This document shows positions 19,122-30,711 of a stretch of DNA of 64,000 nucleotides, piece by piece (the first letter of the stretch is position 1; every line of letters starts with the position of its first letter). The notes beneath the pieces are model-generated. The model saw only the letters and a list, made by a program, of their open reading frames with translations, made no database searches and was not told where the DNA came from. Source of the stretch: Eutreptiella sp. 'Long Island Sound 2002' (taxonomy: Eukaryota; Euglenozoa; Euglenophyceae; Eutreptiales; Eutreptiaceae); the NCBI GenBank assembly GCA_964036045.1, contig OZ038389.1:63750359-63814358 (forward strand). The letters are read 5' to 3'. The translations under genes were made by a program, and so were the position numbers.

Positions 19122-21623
19122 TCAGAACTCCGCGGGACAGGTCACCTCGAACCCCTTGTTCCGCAATTTGCGGGCCATCCTCATGAAACGGCTTCTCTTC
19201 TTGGCGTTGCCGTCGTCACCACCTTCATGCTCACGCTTGGCTCCTTGTTCTTGCTGGGCCTGCGTCTGTGAGCGTGTGGTAGGTCCAGACTGCCCTCCAG
19301 AGGGCTCGGAGTTCCCCCCTGGATTAGGGTTGGGGTTACCTCCGTTCTTGTCCTTGTTCTTGTTGTCGTTCTGGCGATTAGCGCCTCCTCCTCGTCCGCC
19401 TTGACCCTTGTCTTGACCACCTTGACCACGTCCTTTCGACTTGCCCTTGCCGGAGTCGTTGCCTTTGGCCTTGCCTCCACCTTTGCCTGAGCTTTTGCCA
19501 GGATCTCTCCCCTTAAGCTTCGCCGATAGGCGTTGCTTATGGTAGCACTCGTCCTCATAGTGCTTCCGCTTACCGCAGAATGCACACGTGATGGTGCGGC
19601 GGTAATGATCCGGCATCTTTACCTTGGCGCCGGTGATCTTTTCCTGCTGCTTCCCCTGGACAACAAAGCAGTCTCGCTGCTCGCAGTCGGAGGCATGCTG
19701 CAGGTGGCCCTGTTCATCTCTGGCATCACACCAGAATAGCTCCTTCACGTTCTCCATTAGGCGGGCGTGGGCGTGTTTGGGGGTAGTCCCCTGCCCAGGT
19801 CGGGACCCTTGGTACCCTTTGCCTCCAGAACCTCCACCACCAGGACGGTAGTGGTTCAGGTGTTGGTCGCTCTCCTTCTCCAGCGCCATCTCCAGGAGCA
19901 GCACGCATAGATCCTCGTAGCGGAGGGATCTAGCCTTGCGCTCAGCCGTCAGACGGCACTCGTCCCATAGCTCACGGGGGAGCTTGGAGCACAACCAAAA
20001 CAGCAGGTCGTCGCTGCTGTAGGAACCGGGCGTCAGTCGTCCAGCCCAGTGGTCCAGGTCCGCCAACAGCTCGGAGACCCTGCCAGGTTTGGGGTTGTTG
20101 GGCAGGACGGGCAGGTTCTGGATCTCGGCCCTGATGGAGAGGTCTGTCTCGTAGGTTGGGTACTGCCTCTCCAGGGCAACCAACACGTCGGCAAAGGTGG
20201 CGGAGTTGGTGACGATCTGCCTGACCTGCTTCTCCAGGTACTTCGTCTTGCAGCACTGCAGGAGCAGGTCGCACTTCACTCGCCCACTCGCGTGGGTTTG
20301 GCCGGTCAGTCGTAGGAACCGGCCAAAGTTCTCAGCGAACTCGCTGAGGTCCTTGCCTGTGAATTCAGGCAGGTTCACCACTATCTTGGAGGTGGCAATA
20401 GCCTTCGCCTCCTGAGCTCGGCGTCCTTCAGGGCGTCGGGTCTTCTTCTTCTTCTTCTTCTTCTTCTTACCCTTGGGGTCCTCGGGGTCCTCAGGGTCTT
20501 CGTCATCCGATGGCGAAGAAGAAGTCATCGAAGGCGGCCCATCATCGGAGGGGTCTCCGCCTAGATCACTGGAGCCATAAGGCTCCACGTCCACGATAGC
20601 CCTTAGGGCTGTCAGCCCCAGCTGGTCCAGCTCGGCCCTCGTCGAGTTCGTCACGTGACTGTAGGGCGGCTGGGCTGTCCCCGGGACGAATGGGCTTCTT
20701 GGTACTGCTGCAGGAGTCGGCATCGGTCGGCTCCTCAGGCTCCCCAGGGTATTCGTCAACCCTGCCGCCAGGTGGTTAGCCTGTACTCGGTGGGGTGACA
20801 TTCCCACTGTCGTAGGTGACGCATGGGACGGGATCATCAGGGGCTGCAGTTTCTCCCTGATCTCTTGCGTGAGGTCGCTCACGATTTGCGAAGTGGCTCC
20901 TCGGAGCACCTCATTGATCTCCGACCGCGTCAGGGACCTGTTGGAGGATCTTCCCGATCCTCTACTCCTGCCTCCCAGAGACTCTGGTCCTCTCCTCAAC
21001 CCACTCAGGGGTGCATACCCAGGTGCACACCCAGGAGCATACCCAGGAACTTCCATGTAGGTTCCAGTGGCGTGGAGTGGATGGGGATGGTCAGCCGCAT
21101 ACCAACGCGGCGCAGAGCTGGAAGCCACCGGCTCACTGGCAGTAGTTGCCTCAAGGAGCGCAGTGGTAGGTGGGCCCATGCCATAGGCGGGGTAGTGAGG
21201 CATGCCAGTAAAGCCTGTGCCCTCTGCCATAGGCTGGTTGGTTGTGGAAGTGGATGTAGCGGCGGCTGGGTGTGTGGTGGTTATGGGAGAGGGTGATGCT
21301 TGGAGGCCAGAAGCGCTTGGTGCGCCTTCGAAGGTAGGGACATCCGTCGGGTCTTGCCCTTGCTCCTCTCCTTCGTCTGCTCCTTCTCCAGCATCCTTCT
21401 CGCTCTCGTTTCCTCTCTTCCTCTTCACAGGCTGAGGCTGAGAGACCATTTCCTTCACCGACAGGGCCCCAAAGGCCGTCTGGAGGCCATCCAAGGAGTC
21501 CTCCGCCGTATCCATTGGCCCATGTAAGGGCTCCACCGAAGGTACAGCGTCAGGCGCCGGCCTTGCCGGTGTCTCTGGCGCTGGCGCTGTGTTCACCTCG
21601 GCGTCCACTCTTCCTGGGTCCAT
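19122..21623 (-). CDS. gag: Gag of family I copy a
   Basis: 833 residues from an ATG at 21621-21623, 98 bp inside the 5' LTR, to a TGA at 19122-19124. Residues 1-380 are Pro/Ser/acidic-rich and probably disordered, followed by an SPSDDEDPEDPEDPKG patch and nine lysines. Residues ~400-580 hold a capsid-like region (VVNLPEFTGKDLSEFAENF, RVKCDLLLQCC). A CDARDEQGHLQHASDCEQRDC cluster precedes a canonical zinc knuckle CAFCGKRKHYEDEC (CX2CX4HX4C, ~679). The tail is Gly/Lys-rich and basic, suited to binding RNA. The stop context is TTC TGA CGG, with an ACCCAAG/TTTGGGT hairpin starting about 18 nt downstream, consistent with programmed readthrough into pol. Confidence 0.93.
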   Translation of the reverse strand: MDPGRVDAEVNTAPAPETPARPAPDAVPSVEPLHGPMDTAEDSLDGLQTAFGALSVKEMVSQPQPVKRKRGNESEKDAGEGADEGEEQGQDPTDVPTFEGAPSASGLQASPSPITTTHPAAATSTSTTNQPMAEGTGFTGMPHYPAYGMGPPTTALLEATTASEPVASSSAPRWYAADHPHPLHATGTYMEVPGYAPGCAPGYAPLSGLRRGPESLGGRSRGSGRSSNRSLTRSEINEVLRGATSQIVSDLTQEIREKLQPLMIPSHASPTTVGMSPHRVQANHLAAGLTNTLGSLRSRPMPTPAAVPRSPFVPGTAQPPYSHVTNSTRAELDQLGLTALRAIVDVEPYGSSDLGGDPSDDGPPSMTSSSPSDDEDPEDPEDPKGKKKKKKKKKTRRPEGRRAQEAKAIATSKIVVNLPEFTGKDLSEFAENFGRFLRLTGQTHASGRVKCDLLLQCCKTKYLEKQVRQIVTNSATFADVLVALERQYPTYETDLSIRAEIQNLPVLPNNPKPGRVSELLADLDHWAGRLTPGSYSSDDLLFWLCSKLPRELWDECRLTAERKARSLRYEDLCVLLLEMALEKESDQHLNHYRPGGGGSGGKGYQGSRPGQGTTPKHAHARLMENVKELFWCDARDEQGHLQHASDCEQRDCFVVQGKQQEKITGAKVKMPDHYRRTITCAFCGKRKHYEDECYHKQRLSAKLKGRDPGKSSGKGGGKAKGNDSGKGKSKGRGQGGQDKGQGGRGGGANRQNDNKNKDKNGGNPNPNPGGNSEPSGGQSGPTTRSQTQAQQEQGAKREHEGGDDGNAKKRSRFMRMARKLRNKGFEVTCPAEF

Positions 21624-21705
21624 CTTAATCCGCCCTTCTGCTTATGTTTGCCTGCTCGGAGCACTGGTTGTACGGCGCGGGGTCGCTGCCGGTGCACAGA
21701 GACAG

Positions 21706-21721
21706 GCTGCCTCTTGCTACC
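21706..21721 (-). other. Primer-binding site of family I copy a
   Basis: Minus-strand GGTAGCAAGAGGCAGC directly after the 5' LTR (TGG if the last LTR base is counted). It resembles the complement of an initiator-Met tRNA 3' end (…CCTCTGCTACCA) with one extra A. Confidence 0.6.
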
Positions 21722-22519
21722 AGAAAAGTTTATAGTGTTTTCAGCACTGTGTTTTTGCTTCTCCTGCTGCTTGTTGTTGCTGTAGGGTGTCCTGCTGCTG
21801 GTTTTGGATGATGAAAAGCTTTTGTTTGTTGAAATACAGTAAAGCCAACTCAATCCAGGATAGCCCAAGCCAATAGTATGCAAGGAGAAGGTAATTCAGG
21901 ATCAAAGCATGAAGGGCTGCAGTGTAAACAGTGAAAGATGATTAGATATTCACAGAAACTGCAAGTCAGGATACAAATGAATGCATATTCACAGAGATAG
22001 CTGAAATGTTTTGGGAAAAGAGTTAGAAAACTGCCACAGGATCACTCTCTCTCCATAGTGCCATCTTAGGAGATGTGCACTCTTTGTTTTGGGTCCCATA
22101 TGTGCTGAGGTGGCATGGTATGTGGCGATGAGGTCACTGCCATGTCACATGGGATCTTCCTACTTAGTTAGGCTGACCAGGAATTGAACCCAGGACCTCT
22201 CAAAAAGAGGTGCCTAACCCCCTATGGTGCATACCACTAGGGCAGATAAGTATTCATGGAAAAACATAGATAAATTCATAGGCTCTACCTTAGGTATGTC
22301 AGTGCTCAGTCAACTCAGGAAAAGATGTTTTACTTCTGATTGAAAGGGGATTAAGGGGTCCACTCAATATCCTGATTGGGTGTTTGGTTCCATAGGTCAA
22401 AATGTGTTCTCACCACTTTTGGCTGGACCAATACTAAGATAAAAATGCATGGATGCTCAGTGCATCTCTAATACAACTAGAGTATGTCCCAAAGCAATGG
22501 AAAAGCACTTTTTCTTACT
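21722..22519 (-). repeat. 5' LTR of family I copy a
   Basis: 798 bp, matching 11122-11919, followed by the TTTCC target duplication. The 150 bp from 22525 to 22674 is flanking sequence with no feature. Confidence 0.95.
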
Positions 22520-22674
22520 TTTCCTTCCTTGCCAAAGTGTTTTGAACTCTTGTTGCTTGCCAAAATGTTTTGCACTCTTCTTCCTTATCACTTGCCAAAT
22601 TTTTCTGAAATGCAGCACGTTTGGCGTTACAATGCAAGACCCCTTAGTTTTTTTGTGTGAAAGGCAAAACATTT

Positions 22675-23101
22675 AGAAAGATATCCTTGATTTATGCCCT
22701 AATAGTTTTGATGAAATCCTGCAAGTTTTGGTGTTCAAAAACAGAACCAAAGCAGCAAGTAGAGCAAGAACAGGATGTGGATTGAATCAATGAATAGTTT
22801 TGAAATCCAGTGTCTCACAGAAGGGCTGCAGATAGACAAAGCAGGCTTAAGTACAAAGATTCAATCACAACTGGATAAAACAAATGATTTTCATGTGAAA
22901 ACTGGCATGACTCTGGCCTCCAAGTTAGCATCAAGCACTTCATGTGCACTCTTTTGGATGAAATGGAGTTGGTTAGGAATCTGGGGCATAAGAGTTAGGC
23001 CCAACATAGGATATGGCTTGGCCAGCATGGCCAAGCAACTGAAGTCAAAAACAGTTAAAACGTAGAACCACAATAAGTGGTACACCGGTGATCCATGGAT
23101 C
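22675..23101 (-). repeat. Family II LTR, first copy, left part
   Basis: The first ~400 bp match the LTRs at 40210 and 60453. The copy is cut at GGATC (23097-23101) by element III and resumes at 38843. The last ~15 bases before the cut (caccggtgatccatg) are absent from the other two copies. Confidence 0.8.
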
Positions 23102-25248
23102 CACACCGGTGGTCTCACGGTGGCGGGCATGTACAAGAATTCCACCAAAGAGGAAAGCCCTGAAATTGGCATATGAACACAAATAAAGCAAAGTTGGGGA
23201 AAGATGGAAACTTACACAATCACAGCCATAGACCCCTCACTCCCTGGACTCAAGACCTTCCCTTGACTCACCAACATGATGCCCTGAACCCAGTCAAATA
23301 AGATGGCTAAATACCATGTGTCAAAAGTCACTACATAAACCCCGGAAAATGTGTTCACTCCCAAGCCTCTAAATCCTAGCCGAATAGGGGAGGTGGCGTG
23401 TCATGGCCTAGAGTAACACTCAGGACCATGCCCTACCCTGACATAACCTTGGTTGGACTTGGAGGTGAATGGGCTTGGAGAACTGCCCCATGAAGATGAC
23501 CTCACAACATGGCAAAATCAGGCAAATCACACCATTATGCCCAAAAATCAATTATATACTCAAAATGCATACGGCAAATATTCAAATGCTCCATGCATGT
23601 GTCAAACCGGAAAGTAGTATACAAGGGTGATATAGACCAAAGGTCCATGCCCAAGAATATCCCATCATTGGCTCCGAAACCCCTCCGGTTATGTACATGA
23701 CATGCTTCACAAGTCAACTCATGAATTTGAGACCTAATTTTGTGAGGCCTCGTGTGCCAAGCCAAAGTGACCACATGATCCGGCATATGGTGAGGTACAA
23801 CACCGAAGCATATGCCAACATAGAAGCAACATACCATAGTTCACGAATCTCTAGGCGCTTTACTGTTAGCCGACCAGTTGAGCACATAAAACACAAAAAT
23901 GAGCATAAAATGAGGTCAAAAACATGCAAATAATGCCAAGTTCAAGATAATTACAATAGTATATAACTTCGCTCACCCATGGTATCAACATATGATTCAA
24001 AACACAATTGCTTGGGACCATTTGCAATCAATCCCCCCACTTGGATCCCCACATGGATGCATAAGGACACCTTCAAACCTCCTCCCAACACGCACCGTGA
24101 AAATGGGAAAATTGATAATGGCGCTTGTGGGTCGCTCCGTAAGCCCTCCCACATGCACTATATGTGCGGTAGACTTAGTCTAGCGCTATGGAGCCCACCA
24201 TTGGGACATGGGCGAAGCCCTTGCCCCGTATGACTCCATATATCTTCCTACAAACGGAGATATATAACATGGGCGTGAGCATATCGAAGCACATACCATG
24301 CATATAACACATACCCTCAAAAATTGGCTCCCACCATGATATGCCATGCCCCTCCATGGACATAACTTCACGTTAAAAATACATAGGAACCCAAGGAAAG
24401 TTTCTATGCAACACCAACACTCATGCAGTACACTCGAAAGTCGCATTAAGATATTCGGTTGCACGGTCCAAGAGTTATATATCACTTTCTACCCTCCTGA
24501 CCATTATCCCCTGCTATACCGGGCATGTGTACGCATCAAAATCGTTTGATGCTTCCTAAATTAAGTTGAGACCAAGGCGGTTCCAACCCAATTCTCGAAA
24601 TTGGTATTCCTCGCCGTGAGCCGGAGATATAATTCTTCAAAGTGGCCTCACGAATCACTTTTGTTTCGACTATATCTCCAAGCAAAATGAAGGGCACAAC
24701 AAAAGGAAGGTTGATTCGTGATCGGGGAAAAATGTATGACCACTCAAGATTCATCATATCAAGTGCGGCGATGTCGAAGTCGAAAATCCGATTCTGGAAG
24801 TCTGAAAAAATCGGATTAATTTTGCGAGTGTATAATATGAAAATTGCGGAAGCAACGAACCCTTTACTGATGAAATCTGACCCTTCATCGGGGTTTCCGC
24901 CAAAATATCTGAAAATAACAGTTAACCAACCGGTTACCGCAAAATCGCGAGCCAACTGACAGTCGCCGATACATTGACAATCAGAACGGAAGGCGGAAAA
25001 ATTACGGAAACATTATGATAAAAAAAACCCTGTTGATTCCTGATATTCTGATATATAAATCTCAGCTGGCGGCGCCTCGGTACTGAATATGGCCGCTCAT
25101 AGCCGGAATGGCCAAACCTATCACACTATCACATCGGGTTAGGTCAGGTGGATGGGAGAGTATGATATCAGCCAATGGCGGCTTGCCGGCACATAGATAC
25201 ACACCCCAAGTGACCCCAAGATGGCCACGGGGGTCCGAACCGGCTTCA
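23102..25248 (-). repeat. 3' LTR of element III
   Basis: Matches 36697-38842 over its whole length with scattered differences. On the minus strand it starts TGAAGCCGG and ends CCGGTGTG, so the ends form an imperfect inverted repeat but lack the usual CA. A TATATA motif lies near 25050, about 200 bp from the LTR start, and could mark the U3 promoter. Confidence 0.9.
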
Positions 25249-25256
25249 CCCCCCTT
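25249..25256 (-). other. Polypurine tract of element III
   Basis: Minus-strand AAGGGGGG directly before the 3' LTR start TGAAGCC. Confidence 0.8.
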
Positions 25257-25652
25257 CTCAGAGCGTTGTATCCGCTCGGAAGTCATTGAAGAGAGGACGG
25301 GAGGACCCCAATGGGCTCCAACCTCCCCCCCCCCCATGTCCCAAGGACACATGGAGGCCCCACACACGTCGTAGGCGTCCTCCATGCCCCAAGGGAGGGA
25401 TGAGGACACTGATAATCGGTGCCCTACGCCATATCCGGTCTCCTCTTGATCTAGAACATGGACCAAGGGGATCAAAGATAGAGAAACGTCGTCGGTCGAC
25501 CTAAATAAGTATACCACAATGAAATATATATGTGGAGATCGAGTGAAGGGGGTATATGGCCAATCAAGGCCCAAAAATCCCCGGATGAACGCCCTCACCC
25601 GTCTCCCAAGCACAAAAACAAACAAAAATGCCAAGGGGGATCCATTATGGTG

Positions 25653-27206
25653 CTACTGCAGCCACCAAATGGACCAACACGTCCTTGACATCCAAAGAAA
25701 TGTTCTTTTTCTTGAGATAGTCCATCCAGACCGTGGTATACCTCGGCACAAAGCTCCTCGCTGCTCCCACGAGTCCCTGGATGCGGCGAATCCCTTCCAG
25801 CGGACTTGATAAAGCCTCCCCCCAGGCGTCCCTGCGTCCGGCTTGTCCGCCAGGATCTTCTCCGCGGTTAAGTCGTCGTCCTCACCCTCGTCATCCGAGT
25901 CCACATCGCCGGCCGTGAACTCGAAGGTGACGGGACGTCCCCTGGGGTCTGGTGCTCGGGGACGAAGCTGGGTATGGTCGCGGTCCAGGATCTTGTTATC
26001 CCCCACACGAACCGCATACACATCCTGCCCGACCTTCCGCATGATTACCCCCGGCACATACCAAGACGCCTGCCGATGTCTGGACAGGACATCCTTGTGG
26101 TGCCGCTCGACCCATACGGTGTCTTGGAGAGCATATTTCTGGACTTTTCCCTGCTTGAGGTATTTGGCCCTCTTCTCATGCTCGTCCTGAAGTGCCTTGC
26201 ACACCTTGGCCGCCGTGTCGTCCGCCTCAGCCATCATAGCGTTCGCATCCCGGGCCACTTTGCCATGGTTCAACCGAGGGAGAGTGCGTGACACTGGATC
26301 CCGCAGGAACAGGATACGATGGGGCGACAGTCCAGTGGGTCCCGGAAGGTCGTGATACGCTTGGAGGACTCTCCACAGCGAATTATACCAATTCCGGCCC
26401 GGTTCGTCGATGTGCAGCTGGCGGAACGTTTCGAACATCTGCCGCCCAGCCACCTCAGCCCGGCCATTCGATCGGCTGTGGTATGCCACGGTCTTGGCGT
26501 GCCGAATGCCCATGTGCTTGCACGTCGTCTTGAACCACGTCCCCACAAACTGACTGCCCCGATCGCTGCAGATGACAGCTGGGACATCAAAAATCGTCAG
26601 CCAATGCCTGATCATGGCATTAGCAACGGTCTTGGCCTGCAGACCCACTCCATGCTTGTCCTTCTTGTCTTTCTTCTTGCACTTCTTGCCCGGGACCGCC
26701 ACGATATACCCGCTGTGCCTATCCACCGCCAGGATGACACAGTCCTATGTCTCTCCTTCCACGGTGACCTCCGGCATGGCGAATACATCCATGGCTTGGG
26801 ACCGCATGGGGGCCTCCGGTATAGCCGTATACACCGGGTTGCCCGCTGTGGAGTGGTTGGGGCTGTTCGTGGCCCGACACACGGCGCAGTTGTTGCAGTA
26901 CTTGTCCAAAATGGCGTAGTACCCCGGTGGGAACTTGAAGCGCCACTCCAGGTCCTGCTGCATCTTGTCCCGACCAGGATGCATGAGCAGGGCGTTATGC
27001 CAGTGGTCGATGAGCTCCTCCATTCGGTTCTCAGGGACCAATAGCTTGTCCTTGAGGAATAGTTTATCCCCATCCTCGGTCAAGCCCTCGGGCCATTCGT
27101 CGTCCGACGGGGCGCTCACGGCATTCCAGTACTTGCTCCAGTGCTCGGATGCCGCATAGTCATCTGACCAGTCCTCTGTGAGCACCGACCTGACTAGCTC
27201 TACAAG
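25653..27206 (-). pseudogene. pol: Integrase and chromodomain of element III pol
   Basis: In frame 2 the reading begins after a frameshift near 27,205 and resumes as SVLTEDWSDDYAASEHW. The zinc-binding part has HWHNALLMHPG and CNNCAVC. The catalytic residues are D in AMDVFAMPE, D in VICSDRGSQF and E in SNGRAEVAGRQ. A TAG at 26745-26747 cuts the core domain just before DCVILAVDRHSGY. The C-terminus contains a chromodomain-like LYQVRWKGFAASRDSWE, after which the match fades, possibly through another indel. The family is clearly Ty3/gypsy chromovirus-like, but the gene is not functional. Confidence 0.85.
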
Positions 27207-28212
27207 GGGCCACCATCCATTGCTCGAGGGTTTCCTCTCGAATAGCTTGGACTCGGGCGCCCCGGAACTTGGCCAGGTCCGTACGGTTTGCCATCACCAC
27301 AAAGCACTTGACCCCCTCTTGCTCCATGGCCTTCTCCATCTCGATGATGCGCTTGGCCTCCTCGGTCTCCTCGGCGTCCCCATGGCTGGATATGTCTATC
27401 CAAGCCTTGCCCGCGGGGTAGGCCCATCGACTGAGGCAATCTGCCACAGTGTTGTCCTTCCCCAGGACGTATACGACGCTGAGGTCGAACTTGGCGAACG
27501 TCTCATGCCATCGGGCCCTCCTTGCCGCCGGTCCCGAGGGGGTGTCGACGTGCTCCTTGTGCCAGCTCTGCAAGGACTGATGGTCCGTACAAACCACCAC
27601 CGGTTGCAATCCGATGTGGCCAGACCACTTCCTGAGCGCACAAACAATGGCGTACGTCTCCTTCTCCCTCGCGGTCCAGGTTCGACGTTGGCCCTCTGCC
27701 AGGATCCGACTCCAGAACGCCACGGGTACGTGTGACCTGTCGTCCCGGATCTGCTCGAGGACTGCCCCTACAGCATAGTCCGAGGCGTCCGTCTGTAGCA
27801 CGAATCCCTTGTCCGGGTCAACCAGGAACAGCCCCAGCTGCCCCAGGATTCGCTCCTTCAGGCGGCTGAACGCATCTTCGGCTTCCGGGGTCCAGGCAAG
27901 CTTCTTCTTGCTCCCCTTCCGACCATCGAGCTTGCCCACTTGCAGCATCTTGTGCAGCGGCCCCGACAGATCTGCATACATTCGGACATAGCCCGAATAG
28001 TAGTTGCAGAACCGCATGAAGGATCGGAGTTCGCTGATGGTCTGGGGCTTTTCCCAGTGGTGCAGGGACGCCAGCTTCCCAGGCATGGGACGGCGTTGCC
28101 CGTGACCAACCACGTGACCCGCGCACTCCACTTTCGTCACGAAGAGTGAGGCTTTGGTGGGCTTGCACACCATGTTGTGCTTGTCCAGCTCGCTGAGCAC
28201 TCGGCGCAGATC
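27207..28212 (-). pseudogene. pol: RNase H region of element III pol
   Basis: Continues the reverse transcriptase frame after a TAG at 28213-28215, which probably replaced a glutamine codon (HE*DLRRVLSEL). It has the RNase H markers TDASDYAVGAVLEQ, REKETYAIVCAL, CTDHQSLQ and VLGKDNTVADCLSRW. The frame is lost near 27,205, where a one-base shift moves reading to the integrase frame. Confidence 0.85.
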
Positions 28213-29673
28213 CTACTCATGCGCTTCGATGAGCTCGTCCTCAGTCATGTTCTCCGTGCCGGACCCGATGATGATGTCATCGACAAAGGGGTCGGCACGG
28301 TCCCGGACAGGACCGAGTAGGTCCTCCATCATGCGCTGGAAAGCAGCGTTGCCATTCTTGGCGCCCATAGGCACCACTTTCCACTGCATGGGCCCCAACG
28401 GCGTCGACATCACTGTGCAGGGCCTGGAGTCCGGGTGTAGCGGCATCTGGTGATAGCCGTGTTTCAGGTCCAACAACGTGAAGATCCGCTTTTTCTGTTG
28501 TTTTTGGAGGATGGTGTCGATCAGGGGAAGCGAGTACGAGTCGTGCTCGGTTTGCTCGTTCAAACCCCTGTAATCCACCACCAACCTCCACTCGCCCTTC
28601 TCCCTCTTGGGCACGATAAAGGCTGGGCTGGCCCACTCACTGTCTGAGGGGTCGATCCAGCCCCGCTCAATAAACTCGGCCAACAACTTCTTCATGGCCT
28701 CGGCCCGATCGCCCTGAAGTTGGTACTCCCGATGACGATAGATCTTGGGGTTCGGCTTCAGCTTGATCCTCGCTGTGCCAAACCTCCCACGATCTGGAGG
28801 GTTCTTGTTGGCGACGCCACTGAATAGCCGCGGATAGGCATTGATCAGCCTCTCCTTCAGCTCGGCGACCTTCGGGTTCTCCTGGGCCTCTTCAGCCGCT
28901 TGCTTCGGTATCGATACAACCGACCGCACTGCGGTATAGGCCTCTTCCGGGTCCGAATCCGACTTCCCCTCGTCCGATATGCCGTCTTCACCGTCCTGGC
29001 GTGCACTTCCCACCGATAATCTTCGGAAATTTGCGGCATCAGGCGAGTTCTTGTCGCTATCGGCCCCCATTCTTGGAAAATCCCATGTCGGCGGGTCCGA
29101 CCCAACCGGACCATCATATTGGTCCGCGATGTGATCCATGACCCTCGCCACGAACTCATCCTTCTCGTACTTGCCGGTGACCAACATCTTGTCATCCCAC
29201 CAATGCGGAGATGTGACCATGGCCCGCCTCTTCTTGGCTGCCACACGGTCGTGCATCCCCATCCGCATGTAGTTGACGACGTCGTCGATCTCGGCGTGGG
29301 ACAGGACGTCAATGCCATCCATTGGCTGATCCGTCCCCTCCTTGGGCTCAAACATGACCTTCATGGGCACCGCCCCCACCCTACAGATGAATGCTTCATC
29401 ACCCGTGGGTTGGGCCTGCGCCCCATCCACCAGGAAAGCCTTGGTACCCCACGCTTGACCCGGGGAGGGCATTGATACACCCTTGGCGTCAATGAACAGC
29501 TCCTTCTCTGGCCCGAATGACATCTCGTTCAGGGTGATGGAGTCCAGCGTTGACTTGAGACCTTCCAGCGGACATGGGGTGGATCCTATGCCGGTTATGA
29601 CCAGGATCCCCTTCGCCCTATCCGCGACGATCTTCTCCACCGTACGTCTGGTATTGTCCAGGGAGCCATGCCA
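28213..29673 (-). pseudogene. pol: Reverse transcriptase region of element III pol
   Basis: Open from a TAG at 29674-29676 to the TAG at 28213. The first 290 residues are linker. The reverse transcriptase then shows KLKPNPKIYRHREYQ, VVDYRGLNEQTEHDSY, LLDLKHGYHQMPLH, VVPMGAKNGNAAFQRMM and the catalytic FVDDIIIG. The active site is conventional (FVDD), unlike the HIDD of family I. All residues expected for catalysis are present, so the loss of function comes from the stops. Confidence 0.88.
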
Positions 29674-30711
29674 CTACATGGGCCCCCACTCCTTCAAACC
29701 CCAATGCCTATGCCAGGCTGAGTCTCCTCGATGCCAATGCCTCCTACACTTCCGCAAAAGTGGGGCATCCCGGGAAGCGAAGACGTCCGTCTCGGGCGCT
29801 TCGGCTCCCAGCGTCTGGATCATCCTGTCATACACCTGCGGCGCCAGTCCATACTCAGTGAGCTGAACACCGCGGTCTCCTCTGGACATGGCACCCACAG
29901 CTTGCACCGCTCGGACAATCCGATCCTCTTCATCAGCATTCCGTTGTGATGATCCGCATGCATAATCCGTGGACAGCCATGTGAGGCATTCATCATCCTC
30001 CCGGACCAGCGTTGCGCGATGGGGAAGGGCTCCAATGGCATTTGCCACCATGAAGTCATACCCTATGATCATATCTCAATCTGTAATGTCGGCCACATAG
30101 AAGTTCCCGGATAGAGTGCTTCTCTTCGCCAAATCAGGGCGGTTCAAGCGCTCATGCTCCCAGAATTCCATACTGATAGTGGCCTCATGGGTACCACCAC
30201 CCGTAATCTCTCCATTGGCCACCTTCAGGCGCACCGGTCTACCGCTGGGCTGCAGGGATTCCTCCTTGAACAACCCTCTCCGGACCAGGCTCACCTGGGC
30301 ACCCGTATCCACCAAAACATCCACCACCAACTCCTCTTGTCCGCACCGTACACACACCTTCAAGTGCAACTGCCGCTCGTCACTATGCGGTGTATGGACG
30401 ACTCTCACGGCATGCAACTCTAGCACATCCGGGTGCCTCAGGACTTCGAGGGTATGGTCACGAATGGTGTAGATCTTGGGCTGATCCTGCCCGTCCACGA
30501 GGCTCTCCGTGGTCGCTCCTTCCTTCTTGCCACGTCCCTTGCCCACATAAACTTCCCTTGGCAGGGCGCTCCAGGGGTTGGGAGTGGCAAAACTCAGTGA
30601 TTTTGGCTCTTCTGGAGCCTTCTTCGGCACCCGATGTGCCTTCGCATTCTCTGGGATTCCACTGATTTTCGGAGGAGAGACCTCCGAGGTCCCACTCCTG
30701 TGGGGGCTCCT
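29674..30711 (-). pseudogene. pol: Protease region of element III pol
   Basis: Runs in the same frame as gag directly after the gag UAG at 30712-30714, with no other stop until 30076. The protease has LVDTGAQVSLV. A TGA at 30076-30078 falls in ADITD*DMIIGYDFM, where a tryptophan is expected. A TAG at 29674 follows EWGPM. Both stops are consistent with TGG to TGA/TAG transitions. Confidence 0.82.

Larger units (their letters stand above)
11122..22519 (-). mobile_element. Family I copy a: intact chromodomain Ty3/gypsy-like retrotransposon
   Basis: An 11,398-bp element with 798-bp LTRs, read on the minus strand: 5' LTR, primer site, gag, one stop codon, pol, 2.3 kb of 3' non-coding sequence, polypurine tract, 3' LTR. 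The 5-bp target duplication TTTCC is seen at 11117-11121 and 22520-22524. The LTR ends on the plus strand are AGAAAAG...CTTACT, so the termini are AG...CT rather than TG...CA. The two LTRs differ at only about two positions that I could find, and both ORFs are open, which indicates a recent insertion that may still be able to move. Confidence 0.95.

Noticed and set aside
19122-19124. UGA as a reassigned sense codon in the host code
   Set aside because: The intact family I frames contain no other in-frame TGA. UGA, UAG and UAA all occur at gag/pol junctions, so readthrough is the simpler reading.
24536-24955. 139-residue minus-strand ORF kept in both element III LTRs (also 38130-38549)
   Set aside because: No ATG at its start and no recognisable domain. 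Conservation is explained by LTR duplication.
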